Program-made: the position numbers and the translations under genes
Shown: piece by piece, positions 44,143 to 53,856 of the stretch
How positions within the stretch are numbered: the stretch's first letter is position 1
How the letters are laid out: every line of letters starts with the position of its first letter
Assembly: GCF_000271845.1 (NCBI RefSeq)
Contig: NZ_JH719393.1
Coordinates: forward strand, 1,518,442-1,582,441
Reading direction: 5' to 3'
Length of the DNA stretch: 64,000 nucleotides
Source: Rhizobium leguminosarum bv. trifolii WSM2297
Lineage (GTDB): Bacteria > Pseudomonadota > Alphaproteobacteria > Rhizobiales > Rhizobiaceae
Notes under the pieces: model-generated
The model's database searches: none
The model's input: the letters and a program-made list of their open reading frames with translations, nothing else
What the model was told of the DNA's origin: nothing

Positions 44143-44991
44143 ATGGATCAGCCGATGCAAACGGAAACGTCCACTCTCGCGCCTTTCGAGGCTCACCATC
44201 TGGATGGTGCTCTGGCGCTGTCGCGTGCAGCGGGCTGGGCGCACAGGAGAGAAGACTGGGAAATGATATGGTCTCTGAGCGAGGGATACGTTGCCCTTGC
44301 GGGCGACCGGGTTGTGGGTACCGCGCTGATGACTCCCTTCGGCGACACCTGCTCAGCCATCAACATGATTATTGTCGACGAAAGCCAGCGGGGCCGGGGA
44401 CTGGGAAGAAAATTGACCACCGCCGTATTGGAACTCGCCGGTGATCGGGAATGCCGTCTGACGGCGACGAATGACGGCCTGCCGCTTTACGAAAAGCTGG
44501 GGTTCGTCGCAACGCATCAAAACCTCCGCTATCAGGGTATTGCCGGGCGGGTCGATGCTCCTGAAAATGTTGAGTGGATCGGGCCCGATGCGCTGCCGGC
44601 AATCAAAGCGCTCGACCGTGTGGCGTTCGGCGCCGACCGCGACGCGCTACACCACGTCCTGGCGAAGGAGGGGAGGTTCGCTGCCATCCGCAACGGTGAC
44701 CGTATCGTCGCATTCGCAGCGATACGGCTGTTCGGCAAGGGCGAAGTCGTCGGGCCGGTCGTTGCGGAGAGCCTCGAACAGGCGAGGGATTTGCTGACCT
44801 TCATTCTCTCCGGCAAGGAAGGTTGTTTCGTACGGATTGACATTCCTGAAAAGAGCGACCTCCCGTCCCTTCTCGAAGAGTGGGGGCTCCCTCGTGATGG
44901 TGGGGTCGTTGCGATGGTTCGGGGTGCTGCAGGCCAATCTAAAACGCCGGCCGTTCAAACTTTCTGCCTGGCGAGCCAAGCTATTGGCTGA
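44143..44991 (+). CDS. GNAT-family acetyltransferase, two-domain
   Basis: Protein of 282 residues from ATG 44143. The N-terminal GNAT domain has the acetyl-CoA loop ESQRGRGLGRKLTTAVLEL and YEKLGFVATHQN; a second, divergent domain follows (DALPAIKALDRVAFGADRDALHHVLAKEGRFAAIRNG ... GPVVAESLEQARDLLTF). A GTG seven codons earlier and an ATG four codons later are possible starts. Paralogous over its whole length to the protein at 45592. Substrate unknown; such two-domain GNATs accompany amino-acid catabolism genes. Confidence 0.82.
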   Translation: MDQPMQTETSTLAPFEAHHLDGALALSRAAGWAHRREDWEMIWSLSEGYVALAGDRVVGTALMTPFGDTCSAINMIIVDESQRGRGLGRKLTTAVLELAGDRECRLTATNDGLPLYEKLGFVATHQNLRYQGIAGRVDAPENVEWIGPDALPAIKALDRVAFGADRDALHHVLAKEGRFAAIRNGDRIVAFAAIRLFGKGEVVGPVVAESLEQARDLLTFILSGKEGCFVRIDIPEKSDLPSLLEEWGLPRDGGVVAMVRGAAGQSKTPAVQTFCLASQAIG

Positions 44992-45057
44992 CGTGAAGGT
45001 CTGAAGTGCGAGGCAATTTCGCGCTGAACACATCTGAGTGTCTCTGGGCGAGATAGT

Positions 45058-45280
45058 CGGGTTATCAACGAACCCTCCAGAAGAGGCTTTCATGGAGATG
45101 ATTTCATTGGCTTTGTCGTAGCCGCCTTTAAGTCGATTTCCCTACGAGGCGACGGGGACCTAACCCAGATTTCGGGTTGTTCCCGATCACGGAGGCCCTG
45201 TAAGCCTCTTCCACGGCGCAGATGGCTTCGTACCGATCAGCCGCCTTGCCTCATCCTTCTTAGGCAGCAGTGTTTTCCTG
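45058..45280 (-). pseudogene. Relict of an ornithine cyclodeaminase-type gene
   Basis: The minus strand, read with frame changes, follows the start of the intact cyclodeaminase encoded at 54834-55826: KTLL opening, RRLIG, CAVEEAY-A, KGGYDKANEIISMKASSGGFVDNP. The start codon is AGG instead of ATG, there are frameshifts, and homology ends after about 75 codons. It is thus a decayed N-terminal fragment. It stands head-to-head with the intact GNAT gene at 45592, mirroring the arrangement near 55.8-56.1 kb. Confidence 0.75.
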
Positions 45281-45591
45281 AATGACTTCTCTCATGGCTC
45301 CACAGAAGCATCGGCCCAGCGTGCACAGCAATCACCATAGTGGCGAACGGGAGAATAGTGGTTGCATTCGCTCCGGCCTGCAGGAGGTTGTTCTGTTCGC
45401 ATTGAAGCTTTGGCCGAAAGGTTCGGCCGGCGAGTTCAGGCATCCGCGTATAGGCTCCGTCACGTTCGGCACAAGATGCGGCACAGGCGGCAAAGCTTGG
45501 GGGGAACGCATGGTGCATGTCCGTAGGTCGGGAGGAACTGCCGTCTTGTGCGGGTTACCTTGATCCTCGAAGACATAGGCCGGAACTGTTC
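45281..45591. other. Spacer between relict cyclodeaminase and GNAT gene
   Basis: About 310 bp, presumably holding the GNAT promoter. An open minus-strand frame here has no recognisable similarity and I do not call it. Confidence 0.4.
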
Positions 45592-46434
45592 ATGACCAAT
45601 CAAGCGATCCTTTTCGAGAAGATGACACCAAAGCATCTGGACAGTGCATTGGAACTGTCCCGCCAGGTCCAATGGCCGCATCGGCGCGAGGATTGGGAAA
45701 TGGTTCAATCAATCAGCCTGGGAATCGCCGCACGCCAAGAGGATCGCCTCGTCGCGACCATCATGATGACGCCCTATGGCGAGGACGCGGCCACCATCAA
45801 TATGGTCATCGTCGATGCCGCAATGCGCGGCCGCGGCCTCGGCCGGAAGATGTTGGAAAAGGCGCTTGCCGAAGCGGGAGCCCGGACCTGCTATCTTGTG
45901 GCGACGCAGGAAGGGCTTCCGCTCTACGAGAAGGTGGGTTTCGCTGCGACCGGCGAGACGGTGCAGCACCAGGGCGAGCCGTTGCAGGTTGATGCGCCGG
46001 CCCATGTGAAATGGATCGAGAGCGGTGATTATGCCCGCGTGGTGGCGCTGGATCGCGCGGCAAGCGGCCATAACCGTTCGGCACTGATGGAGATTCTGCT
46101 CGAGCGGGCGAGGTTTGCTGTCATTCCCGACAATGGCGAGATCCAGGCCTTCGCGGCAATCCGGTCGTTCGGCCATGGGCTTGTCATCGGACCGGTGGTA
46201 GCGAGGAACGATTCCGAAGCCAAGACCCTGATCGACTTCCTGCTCGCCCATCACCAGGGCAGGTTTGTTCGTATCGACTCGGATGTCTCCACGAATCTTT
46301 CAGGATGGCTCACCGAGCGCGGCCTCAACAACGTCGGCCGTGGGATTAGGATGCGACGCCCCGGACCAGACCGCAAACAAAGCGAGCCCACGCATCACTG
46401 CACCTACGCGTTGGTCAGTCAGGCACTCGGTTGA
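45592..46434 (+). CDS. GNAT-family acetyltransferase, two-domain, second copy
   Basis: Protein of 280 residues. GNAT domain: LDSALELSRQVQWPHRREDWEMVQSI, NMVIVDAAMRGRGLGRKMLEKAL (acetyl-CoA binding) and YEKVGFAATGE; second domain from about residue 135 (GDYARVVALDRAASGHNRSALMEILLERARFAVIPDNG). Same architecture as the protein at 44143. A decayed third copy lies at 55960-56095. ATG 45592 has a weak site GGAACTG upstream. Confidence 0.82.
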   Translation: MTNQAILFEKMTPKHLDSALELSRQVQWPHRREDWEMVQSISLGIAARQEDRLVATIMMTPYGEDAATINMVIVDAAMRGRGLGRKMLEKALAEAGARTCYLVATQEGLPLYEKVGFAATGETVQHQGEPLQVDAPAHVKWIESGDYARVVALDRAASGHNRSALMEILLERARFAVIPDNGEIQAFAAIRSFGHGLVIGPVVARNDSEAKTLIDFLLAHHQGRFVRIDSDVSTNLSGWLTERGLNNVGRGIRMRRPGPDRKQSEPTHHCTYALVSQALG

Positions 46435-46856
46435 TCCTGTGGGGAAAAGGGAATCGCGTGTCAAACCCGAGGGTGCAATCTGATACCTCCGCCCGCCCCG
46501 CCACTGGGGGTCCCCAGCCTCAGGCAGCACCAAATTGCCAAAAGCGGGACGGCCAGAGGAGGAGGAAAGATGCCGCTGTCCCCCACAGTATAGGCGAGCG
46601 CTACGAGCGCTGGCCGGATCTCGGTCGCGACTTTGGCGTTCCCCACTCTGCTATGTTGTCATTGGCTACAGTATCCCTTCTCCAGCACGGCACTCCTTGT
46701 CGCAACATCCCCGCTTCCGCCGCTTTGAAACGGCGTGTGCATCTATTCTGGAGCCCGCCGGTTCGTCGCGTCTGATCAATCTACCAGCACGAGATGCCGG
46801 CTGCTCATCAAAGCCCGACGGGCGCCACACCGCCCGCACCGCCTTCTTCAATGCAG
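46435..46856. other. Spacer between convergent GNAT and asnC genes
   Basis: About 420 bp. It contains short open frames on both strands, one of them hydrophobic on the minus strand at 46461-46646, but none with a start signal or a family I can recognise. Possibly decayed sequence. Confidence 0.4.
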
Positions 46857-47333
46857 TTACTGCTGGAACAGGCTTGCCAGCGGCAAATGCCCTTTGATCA
46901 GGGGCGATTTCAGCACAACGAAGCTAAAGTACTTGTCAATGCCGATTTCCGAATCGATGAGCTGCTCCATGAGCGTCTGGTACTCTCCGATTCCAGCGGT
47001 GACGAATTTTACGAGATAATCGTAGCCTCCCGAAACCAGATGACACTCGATGACCTGATCGACCTTCTCGATAGCAGTAAGAAATCTCGCGAAGTCGAAT
47101 TGACGGTGGCTCTTGAGCGTGATTTCGGTGAACACCGTCAACGTCTGGCCCAGTTTTCCTATATTGACCCGGGCGGAATAGCCCTCGATATAGCATTCCG
47201 CCTGCAGCTTTTGCACTCGCCGCAGGCAAGGACCTGGCGAGAGATTGACCATTTCCGAAAGCTCGACATTCGTCATTCGGCCATTCGTCTGCAATGCGTT
47301 CAGTATCCTGACGTCAATCCGATCAAGTTTCAT
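46857..47333 (-). CDS. Lrp/AsnC-family regulator, copy A
   Basis: Protein of 158 residues. HTH: MKLDRIDVRILNALQTNGRMTNVELSEMVNLSPGPCLRRVQKL; RAM domain: VFTEITLKSHRQFDFARFLTAIEKVDQVIECHLVSGGYDYLVKFVT. It is very similar over its full length to the AsnC protein at 59954. Located at the 3' end of the kinase - PLP enzyme - GntR group, so it probably senses an amino acid processed by that group. Confidence 0.92.
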   Translation of the reverse strand: MKLDRIDVRILNALQTNGRMTNVELSEMVNLSPGPCLRRVQKLQAECYIEGYSARVNIGKLGQTLTVFTEITLKSHRQFDFARFLTAIEKVDQVIECHLVSGGYDYLVKFVTAGIGEYQTLMEQLIDSEIGIDKYFSFVVLKSPLIKGHLPLASLFQQ

Positions 47334-47454
47334 TGGCTAACTCCCGCTGATGAGAATGGCGCGGATGTTGGTGACGTTGGTGAGAGTCGAGCGGTGACCA
47401 CGAGATCCCCGTTGACCTGAAGCCCGAGCTGTCGAATTCCGCAGGGAGCACCGG

Positions 47455-48138
47455 TCAGCGTTGATCGAGCAATTTGATCTGGAGATCTTCCCAGTGCTCC
47501 TGGAACGCGTCCCGCGCCGTATCGTAGTGGCGGCTTCTCAAGCTGTTGATGAGCCGCTCGTGTTCTTCCGCCATTTCTTCGGCAGTGGCGTAGAAATCCT
47601 GCCGCTGTGCGAGGAGGAGTTCGATCTCGCCCTCGAGGTCCGAATAGGTCCGCTTCAGCCGAGCGCTACCGCTGGCGGCGATGATCGCGCGGTGGAAGTC
47701 GCGGTCCGCAGCAACCAGCAGGGATCTGTCGGAGGATAGAGTCGACCTGTGCATAACGTCGACCGCTTCTAGCGCCTGAGATGGGATGACGCCGGTCAGC
47801 ACGATCAAACGAATGGCCTCGCCCTCAATGGCGCCGCGGACGCGCGTGATATCGACAATATCGTCCGGCCCGAATTCGGGCACCACAAAGCCTCGGTTCG
47901 GTATCTGACGCAGCAGGCCCTGGGTGACGAGTACCTGGGCTGCTGTACGGAATGTGTGCCGCGAGGTCGAATGCTCTTCACACATCTTCACGTCGCGGAG
48001 GAACTCGCCCGGTCGGAAATCTCCCGACAAGATGCGCCGTCGCAAGGCGTGGGTCAGGATTTCCACCGCGCTAGCGGGCAAGGGCTCGACCTGCATCTCT
48101 AGATCTTCGGCGTGATTCTTGGCGGGCAGCGGCGGCAT
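47455..48138 (-). CDS. GntR-family regulator (FCD type)
   Basis: Protein of 227 residues with an N-terminal HTH (AVEILTHALRRRILSGDFRPGEFLRDVKMCEEHSTSRHTFRTAAQVLVTQGLLRQ) and an FCD domain (DITRVRGAIEGEAIRL, ADRDFHRAIIAASGS, EEHERLINSL). The HTH carries HTFRTAAQVL in place of the usual TPVREALRRL. Between the PLP enzyme gene and asnC on the same strand. A GTATAC dyad lies 28 bp before its start (48166-48171) and a TTGTACAA dyad at 50754-50761 before the kinase gene; both are possible operators. Confidence 0.88.
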   Translation of the reverse strand: MPPLPAKNHAEDLEMQVEPLPASAVEILTHALRRRILSGDFRPGEFLRDVKMCEEHSTSRHTFRTAAQVLVTQGLLRQIPNRGFVVPEFGPDDIVDITRVRGAIEGEAIRLIVLTGVIPSQALEAVDVMHRSTLSSDRSLLVAADRDFHRAIIAASGSARLKRTYSDLEGEIELLLAQRQDFYATAEEMAEEHERLINSLRSRHYDTARDAFQEHWEDLQIKLLDQR

Positions 48139-48240
48139 GGCTTCGGCTTTTTCGTGATTATGCTCGTATACCTACGCCACATGCGGCGGCGTAGGGCAAG
48201 AGAGATGATATTGCGCTTCCTGGCCGCATGGTGGCGGGTC

Positions 48241-49611
48241 CTAGATCTGCACTGACCGAAGCGCCTCATCGACGCCCTCGAGCAGACGCGCCGCGTTGGC
48301 CGATGTGAAGATGAGCGGGGGCCTGATCTTCAGGATATGCGCGTCCGCTCCCGTCGCGGAAATGAGGATGCGCCGGTCGCGCAAGGCATTGACGGCTGCA
48401 AGCGCACGGTCCATGTCCGGCGTTTTGCGGTCTCTGTCCTTGACGAGTTCGACCGCGAAATAGAGGCCGGCCCCACGAACATCGCCGACAAATTCATATT
48501 TCTTCTGTAGGTCCCGGAGGCCGTCGAGGATTTCGCCGCCGACCTTGACGGCGTTGTCTAACAGGCCGTCTTCGAGGATCGTGTCGAGCACGGCCCTTGC
48601 CGCGGCGATAGCAACGGAGTTGCCGCCAAACGTGTTGAAGTAGCGCATGCTGGATCCGAATTCGGCGACGAGTTCGGGCCGCAGCACTACGCCGGCAACG
48701 GGATAGCCGTTGCCCATGGGTTTGCCCATGGTTACGATATCCGGATCGACCTTGTGACGGCGGTGACCCCAAAGGTGGGTGCCGGTCCGCCCGAATCCGG
48801 ATTGCACCTCATCGGCAATGAACAGGCCGCCCGCCTTGCGCACCACTTCCGCCACCGGCGCCAATACGTCCGTGGGATCAACGTAAAGACCATCGGAAGA
48901 GAAGACGGAATCGGCGATGAAGGCCGCTAGGCCGCCGCCATGCCGCTCCATGTCGGCAATCTGCCGCGCGACATCCTCCGCCATCTGCCGGCCGATTTCC
49001 TCGACGGGCAGGCGATAGGAATCCGGCGCCGCGACCGTGCGAAGATAGGGATCCAGAGCCGACTTCTTGCCGAGCGACGGCGAGATTGCCGCCACCGCGC
49101 CGCTGTTGCCGTGATAGGCTTCGGCCGTGACGATGACGCCGGTCTTGCGTGTGTGGTAACGCGCGATACGCAAGGCGAGATCGTTGGCTTCCGAGCCCGT
49201 GCATGTGAACATCGCGCATCCGGTCCGGCCGAGTTCGCCACCGAACGTACTGATCAGGGCTTCGGCATAGTCCAGCAGCGGCTCCTGCATGTAACGCGTG
49301 TGGGTACAGAGTACCTCGAGCTGCTTCTGGATCGCCTCGACGACGCGCGGATGAGAGTGACCCAGCGATACCACGTTGTTGTAGGCATCGAGATATTCGT
49401 TGCCGTGCTTGTCATAGAGGAAGACGCCCTTGGCACGGGCGATCTCAACCGGCGACTTGTAGAAGAGCCGATAAGCGGGCCCGAGCAGCCTTTGCCGCCT
49501 GGCGACATGCGCCAGATCTTCACTTGTGAGATGAGACGTGTCCTGAGGGTTGAAGCCATTTGGCATGTCGCCACGGAAGCCCTTGGGCAGGGTAGTCGTA
49601 TGTTTGGACAT
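48241..49611 (-). CDS. Class III PLP enzyme, phospho-lyase-like, copy A
   Basis: Protein of 456 residues, class III aminotransferase fold. Motifs: LGHSHPRVVEAI, HTRYMQEPLLDYAEAL, FTCTGSEANDLALRIAR, IADEVQSGFGRTGTHLWG (Asp 267) and the PLP lysine in MGKPMGNGYP (297), then RYFNTFGGNSVA. The HTRY-x6-DYAE segment and pairing with a hydroxylysine-kinase-like gene resemble the ethanolamine-phosphate / 5-phosphohydroxylysine phospho-lyases, which eliminate phosphate and ammonia to leave a semialdehyde. A transaminase role cannot be excluded. AGGAACC lies before ATG 49611. Confidence 0.82.
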   Translation of the reverse strand: MSKHTTTLPKGFRGDMPNGFNPQDTSHLTSEDLAHVARRQRLLGPAYRLFYKSPVEIARAKGVFLYDKHGNEYLDAYNNVVSLGHSHPRVVEAIQKQLEVLCTHTRYMQEPLLDYAEALISTFGGELGRTGCAMFTCTGSEANDLALRIARYHTRKTGVIVTAEAYHGNSGAVAAISPSLGKKSALDPYLRTVAAPDSYRLPVEEIGRQMAEDVARQIADMERHGGGLAAFIADSVFSSDGLYVDPTDVLAPVAEVVRKAGGLFIADEVQSGFGRTGTHLWGHRRHKVDPDIVTMGKPMGNGYPVAGVVLRPELVAEFGSSMRYFNTFGGNSVAIAAARAVLDTILEDGLLDNAVKVGGEILDGLRDLQKKYEFVGDVRGAGLYFAVELVKDRDRKTPDMDRALAAVNALRDRRILISATGADAHILKIRPPLIFTSANAARLLEGVDEALRSVQI

Positions 49612-49619
49612 TGCGGTTC

Positions 49620-50696
49620 CTATCGTGTCAGAAGATCGGAAATCTGTGCGATCGAAATCGAGTGGAACCACTCGAGGTGGGCCCAGCCGGCTTCGGTGTT
49701 GCGCAGGATATAGCGGCTATTCTCGGGGAAGATCTCGGCGCGCCAGCACGTCAGCAACGCACGAACCGCAAGACGGCCCATCGACAGGAAGGGGATGAGC
49801 CGAAGCTCCTCGTCCGTCAGTTCGGCATGGCGGAGATAACCGCGCAGAACGTCACGCGGTTCGTCGAACAGGTCACGCCGGTTCCCATGGTCGAAGGTTT
49901 TTGGCATTTGGTTCATCAACGCCGTGGAGACGTCGACGGCGATAGCGGTTCGGACCGCATCGCCGAAGTCGATGACGCCGGTCAGGAACTGCGGGCTAGC
50001 GTGATCGACGACCAGGTTCGACGTATTGAAGTCGTTGTGGAGTACTTGCCGCCGGCACAGATCAAGCTTCGGCTTGACTTCGGCAAACCGCTCGAGCGCG
50101 CGGACGGTCCAAGCCCGCTTGCCGCCCCCAGGGATGAAGCTCAACAGATCGGTGAGGTCGAGCAGATTGGTGACGTCCCACGCCACCGCCCGGCCGTCTG
50201 CGGGATGCGAGAAATCGGCCATGGAATGACGCAGCTTTGCCAGGATTTCGCCGATCCGTTCGCGCTGTGGAGCTGTGCAAGATGTCCGATCGAGCGGGGT
50301 GCCGGCAAGGAAGGTAATGAGCCGCACCACTCGCCGCTCGCCGGCACTCGTAGTGACGATGGGCAAATCCGCCCCGTCGACGTCGCGAAGTGTGCGGGGG
50401 ATGGGCAGATCAGGGGCCCGCTGCTCGAGATGACGCATCAGCGCAACTTGGAAATCGAGCTCCTCGATCCGCTCAGAAGGATGAGCGATCTTCAGCACAA
50501 ATTTCCCCTGGGCCGCGCAGTCGAGGAGGAACGTGTCGTCCTTTTCTGTTTCAAAGCGCGTTGCCGAGCCGCGCGTGCCGTATAGCCGCTCGGCGATTTC
50601 TTCGGCTTCCGCAGTGCCCACGGGATGGCACGCCTCGGAAAGCTCAGGGACGCGGGCTGGCCCGCACTGATGCTTGTGACCCATCTTCAAACTCAT
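49620..50696 (-). CDS. Hydroxylysine-kinase-like phosphotransferase, copy A
   Basis: Protein of 358 residues, aminoglycoside-phosphotransferase fold of the HYKK/AGPHD1 type. Nucleotide lysine in GKFVLKIAHP; catalytic loop VLHNDFNTSNLVV (His 220, Asp 222, Asn 226); Mg-binding GVIDFGDAV (Asp 243). All catalytic residues are intact. It should phosphorylate a hydroxyl group of an amino alcohol or hydroxy amino acid, giving the substrate for the PLP enzyme that starts 8 bp downstream. Divergent from the HAD gene at 51214. Confidence 0.85.
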   Translation of the reverse strand: MSLKMGHKHQCGPARVPELSEACHPVGTAEAEEIAERLYGTRGSATRFETEKDDTFLLDCAAQGKFVLKIAHPSERIEELDFQVALMRHLEQRAPDLPIPRTLRDVDGADLPIVTTSAGERRVVRLITFLAGTPLDRTSCTAPQRERIGEILAKLRHSMADFSHPADGRAVAWDVTNLLDLTDLLSFIPGGGKRAWTVRALERFAEVKPKLDLCRRQVLHNDFNTSNLVVDHASPQFLTGVIDFGDAVRTAIAVDVSTALMNQMPKTFDHGNRRDLFDEPRDVLRGYLRHAELTDEELRLIPFLSMGRLAVRALLTCWRAEIFPENSRYILRNTEAGWAHLEWFHSISIAQISDLLTR

Positions 50697-51213
50697 TCAA
50701 ATCCTGCCTCGGAATGGGCAGTTCGATGACCTCAGTATCTCATACTTCCATTTTTGTACAACAATTTATTTCGTTTACGGAGATGACCGAGCTTTTCCGC
50801 CGGATGACGAAAAGGCAAGATCCTCTGGTCGTTCTAGACAAAATCAAAAATAAATAGAATATTTTCAATGGCATGTCAGACGCGTAGTTGCCGATTGAGT
50901 GGCGACGCATATAAGTCACCAGAGAATTGCATGACGATAGATCCAGCAAATTGTTGGACAATATGTTGCCATCGTCACAAAGTTATGTCAGTGTGCTCTC
51001 ACTGGTCAAAATGCAGCAAAGAAGTTGGAGTGATCCGCTTGGGTGGATTGGGCCGGCATCAAAAAAGCAGAGGAAATGACCAGTCGGATTCGCAAAGATA
51101 CCTGCGCCGCTGCCGCATTATCGGAACCGCGACCTCTTTAGACAGGCGGCATGCCGCTACGATGATCCTGGATAGGCACACCGTGCCATGAAAAATTGGA
51201 AGGAATATACGCG
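50697..51213. other. Divergent control region kinase / HAD gene
   Basis: 517 bp, AT-richer than the surroundings, between two divergent starts. Contains the 8-bp palindrome TTGTACAA at 50754-50761, 58 bp before the kinase start, suitable for the nearby GntR regulator. No gene recognised. Confidence 0.5.
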
Positions 51214-51903
51214 ATGACTCAATTTCGACCGAAGTACGTGACCTTCGACTGCTACGGCACGCTCACGAATTTCGATATGGCCGGCGCTGCGCGACGCGTC
51301 TACGGCGAGCGGCTCTCCCCCGAAGCGATGGCCGCCTTCGTCGAGGCTTTCAGGGGCTATCGCCTTGACGAGGTGGTAGGGCCATGGAAACCTTTCCTCG
51401 AAGTGGTGCACAATTCGATCGAACGCAGTTGCAAACGCATCGGCATCCCGTTCAAACCCGAAGACGCGCAGCGCATCTATGACGAGGTGCCAACCTGGGG
51501 TCCGCACCCGGACGTCCCGGCTGGCCTGTCCAGGGTGGCCAAGGAAATTCCGCTGGTCATCCTGTCGAACTCCATGAACAGCCTGATCATGTCGAACGTG
51601 GAAAAACTGGGCGCGCCCATCCACATGGTAATCACGGCAGAAGAAGTCGGGGCATATAAACCTCTGATGAAGGGTTTCGAATACATGCTCGACAAGCTCG
51701 GCTGCGGACCGGAAGACATTACTCATGTGTCCTCATCCTTCCGCTACGACCTGATGACTGCCTATGACCTGGGCATCAAGAGCAAGGTCTGGGTCAACCG
51801 CGGCCATGAGCCGGCCAACCCGTTTTACGAATATACCGAGATCAAGGACATCGGCGGGCTAGCCGCCGCCGTTGGCCTGGAGCCAGTGCTCAAGCGCGCC
51901 TGA
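51214..51903 (+). CDS. HAD-superfamily hydrolase, haloacid dehalogenase type II-like, copy A
   Basis: Protein of 229 residues. Motif I FDCYGTLTNF (nucleophile Asp), motif II VILSNSMNS, motif III lysine in GAYKPLMKGFEYML, motif IV SSSFRYDLMTAYDLG. The layout is of the L-2-haloacid dehalogenase branch, which hydrolyses C-halogen or C-O-phosphate bonds. Very similar to the protein at 56378; each copy is near a kinase gene, so a phosphatase role in the same pathway is possible. ATG 51214 with GGAAGGAA upstream. Confidence 0.85.
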   Translation: MTQFRPKYVTFDCYGTLTNFDMAGAARRVYGERLSPEAMAAFVEAFRGYRLDEVVGPWKPFLEVVHNSIERSCKRIGIPFKPEDAQRIYDEVPTWGPHPDVPAGLSRVAKEIPLVILSNSMNSLIMSNVEKLGAPIHMVITAEEVGAYKPLMKGFEYMLDKLGCGPEDITHVSSSFRYDLMTAYDLGIKSKVWVNRGHEPANPFYEYTEIKDIGGLAAAVGLEPVLKRA

Positions 51904-52320
51904 AAAGCCAGGGCTCAGGGGCTGTCACGACGTGGAGACCGGGGCGCTCCGTTCGCCCCTTCTCTTTTCGTTCCAAGGAAGCAAGCATGGCTTTGCGGGG
52001 TTCCTTTGGCACGCGTGACCTGCTGGGGTCAAAAGACGGTGTGATCCGAGCTTGACGAACGGCACGTCGGACTTGCGACAGCCTTCCACGTTTGATCGGT
52101 GAGTTCGAAATTGCACGGTCGGCTGGTCTTTCTTCTGAACACACAATTCGACCCCGCCCGGCCTGTGCTGACGCGGGGATGTCGTCTCACGCGCGATGGC
52201 ATCTTCAGACCGGTCGATCGCACGCGATCACCCGTGATCGCGTGTACGCTGGATCTCCCATTGCTGTAATCACAGATTCTTGCGCAGGCATCCGAAGCGG
52301 CTGCACCACACTTTGACCAT
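51904..52320. other. Spacer between convergent HAD and ALDH genes
   Basis: 417 bp with no gene. The notable element is the long palindrome entered separately at 52221-52244. Confidence 0.4.
52221..52244. repeat. 24-bp palindrome
   Basis: CACGCGATCAC and GTGATCGCGTG are perfect 11-bp complements separated by CC. It lies between the 3' ends of two convergent genes. It may act as a bidirectional transcription end (no T-run) or as a protein-binding site. Confidence 0.55.
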
Positions 52321-53702
52321 TCACTCGCTCGCGAAGCCGGCTATGCCCTTGATCTCGGTAAACTCGTGCAGTCCGAACTTCCCGTATTCCCGACCGTTGC
52401 CGGATTGCTTGTAGCCGCCGAAAGGGGCGGCACTGTCCCAGGCGGAGCTGTTGAGGCGAACGCTGCCGGCGCGCAGCCTGCCTGCGAGAGCTCGTGCTTC
52501 CTTTGGATCGCCCTGAATGTAGGCAGCCAGGCCGTAGGGCGTATCGTTGGCGATCGCGATCGCTTCATCCTCGCTGTCATAACCGATAATCGACAGCACC
52601 GGGCCGAAGATTTCCGCCCGCGCGATCGTCATCTGGTTGGTGACGCGGGCAAACACCGTCGGGCGCACGTAATAGCCCGAATTGAGATGCGAAGGGCGAC
52701 CAGGGCCGCCGGCGACGAGCTCCGCTCCTTCCGCGATGCCGCGTCCGATCAACGCCTGGATCTTGTCGAACTGGGCGGCGCTTGCGACTGGTCCGAGGTC
52801 GGTGCGCGGATCCGAGGGGGAGCCGACGACGAGCGCAGCCGCTTCCCGCGCGGCGATTGAGCTTGCTTCGTCCATTCGCTCCGCAGGCACCAGCATTCGT
52901 GTTGGCGCAGTACAGGTTTGGCCGGAATTTCCGAAGCACCGGCGTACGCCGGCAGCGACCGCGGATGAGAAGTCGGCGCTGCGCAGAACGATGTTCGGCG
53001 ACTTGCCGCCGAGCTCCTGATGCACTCGCTTGACGGTTGGTGCCGCCGCCTGCGCCACGGCAATGCCGGCGCGGGTCGACCCCGGGTGGCTGGCCAGCGC
53101 CGTTCCGACCGTAGGTCCGTCGCCGTGAACGAGGTTGAAGACGCCTTTCGGCACGCCGGCTTCATCCATGATCTCGGCGAAGATCACCGCGTTGAACGGA
53201 GCGATCTCCGATGGCTTCAATACCATGGTGCATCCCGTGGCGAGCGCCGGAGCGACCTTGCAGGCGATCTGGTTGATCGGCCAGTTCCATGGCGTGATCA
53301 TTGCGACGACCCCGATCGGCTCGTGGATGATGCAGGTGGTCCCCTGCATGTATTCGAAGGCAAAGGTCTCGAAGGCTTTGATCGTCTGTTCGAAATGGGT
53401 AGCGCCGATGCCGGCCTGCTCGGCCCGGGCCATGGCGAGCGGCGCGCCCATTTCCCGCGAGATGATGTCGCCGAGCTCGTGATTGCGGCGCTTCAGGATC
53501 GTTACAATGCGCCTCAGCAGTTCGACGCGCTCTTCCTTGGATGTCTGAGAGAAGCCGCGACCGCCCTTTCAGCGTCGGGGGCACTGCCGAGTGCGATCGT
53601 ACCCATCGGCTCTTCGGTGGAGGGATCGATGACCTCAAGTGTTTTCGACGCGGACGGCTCAACCCATTCACCGCTGATATAGAAGCTGTGGGCGTGTTTC
53701 AT
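52321..53702 (-). pseudogene. Disrupted aldehyde dehydrogenase gene
   Basis: The N-terminal part (MKHAHSFYISGEWVEPSASKT, STEEPMGTIALGSAPDAERAVAA) and the rest (from QTSKEERVELLRR-like sequence on to PFGGYKQSGNGREYGKFGLHEF) are in different frames, broken near 53555. Compared with the intact paralogue at 28820 about 22 nt are missing there. A second, in-frame loss of 24 nt near 53081 removes the stretch before GSTRAG, part of the NAD-binding loop. Catalytic motifs QELGGKSPN and GQTCTAPTRM remain. Not expected to give an active enzyme. Confidence 0.82.
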
Positions 53703-53856
53703 CGGTGGCTCCCTGAATGGCTATGATCTCTCCTCCCTGCCGAATGAAATCCCGATCCGCCTGCGGTCGGAACTGTTTGCATTTGTGAGAGAGGATATGA
53801 GAATCGCAGACGTCGAACGGCGTCAGGGTGGTGTACTGACCGAAGCTGAGACCGAA

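Noticed and set aside
46461..46646. Small hydrophobic minus-strand frame that might be a permease remnant
   Set aside because: No family could be named and there is no start signal; similarity to membrane proteins may be compositional.
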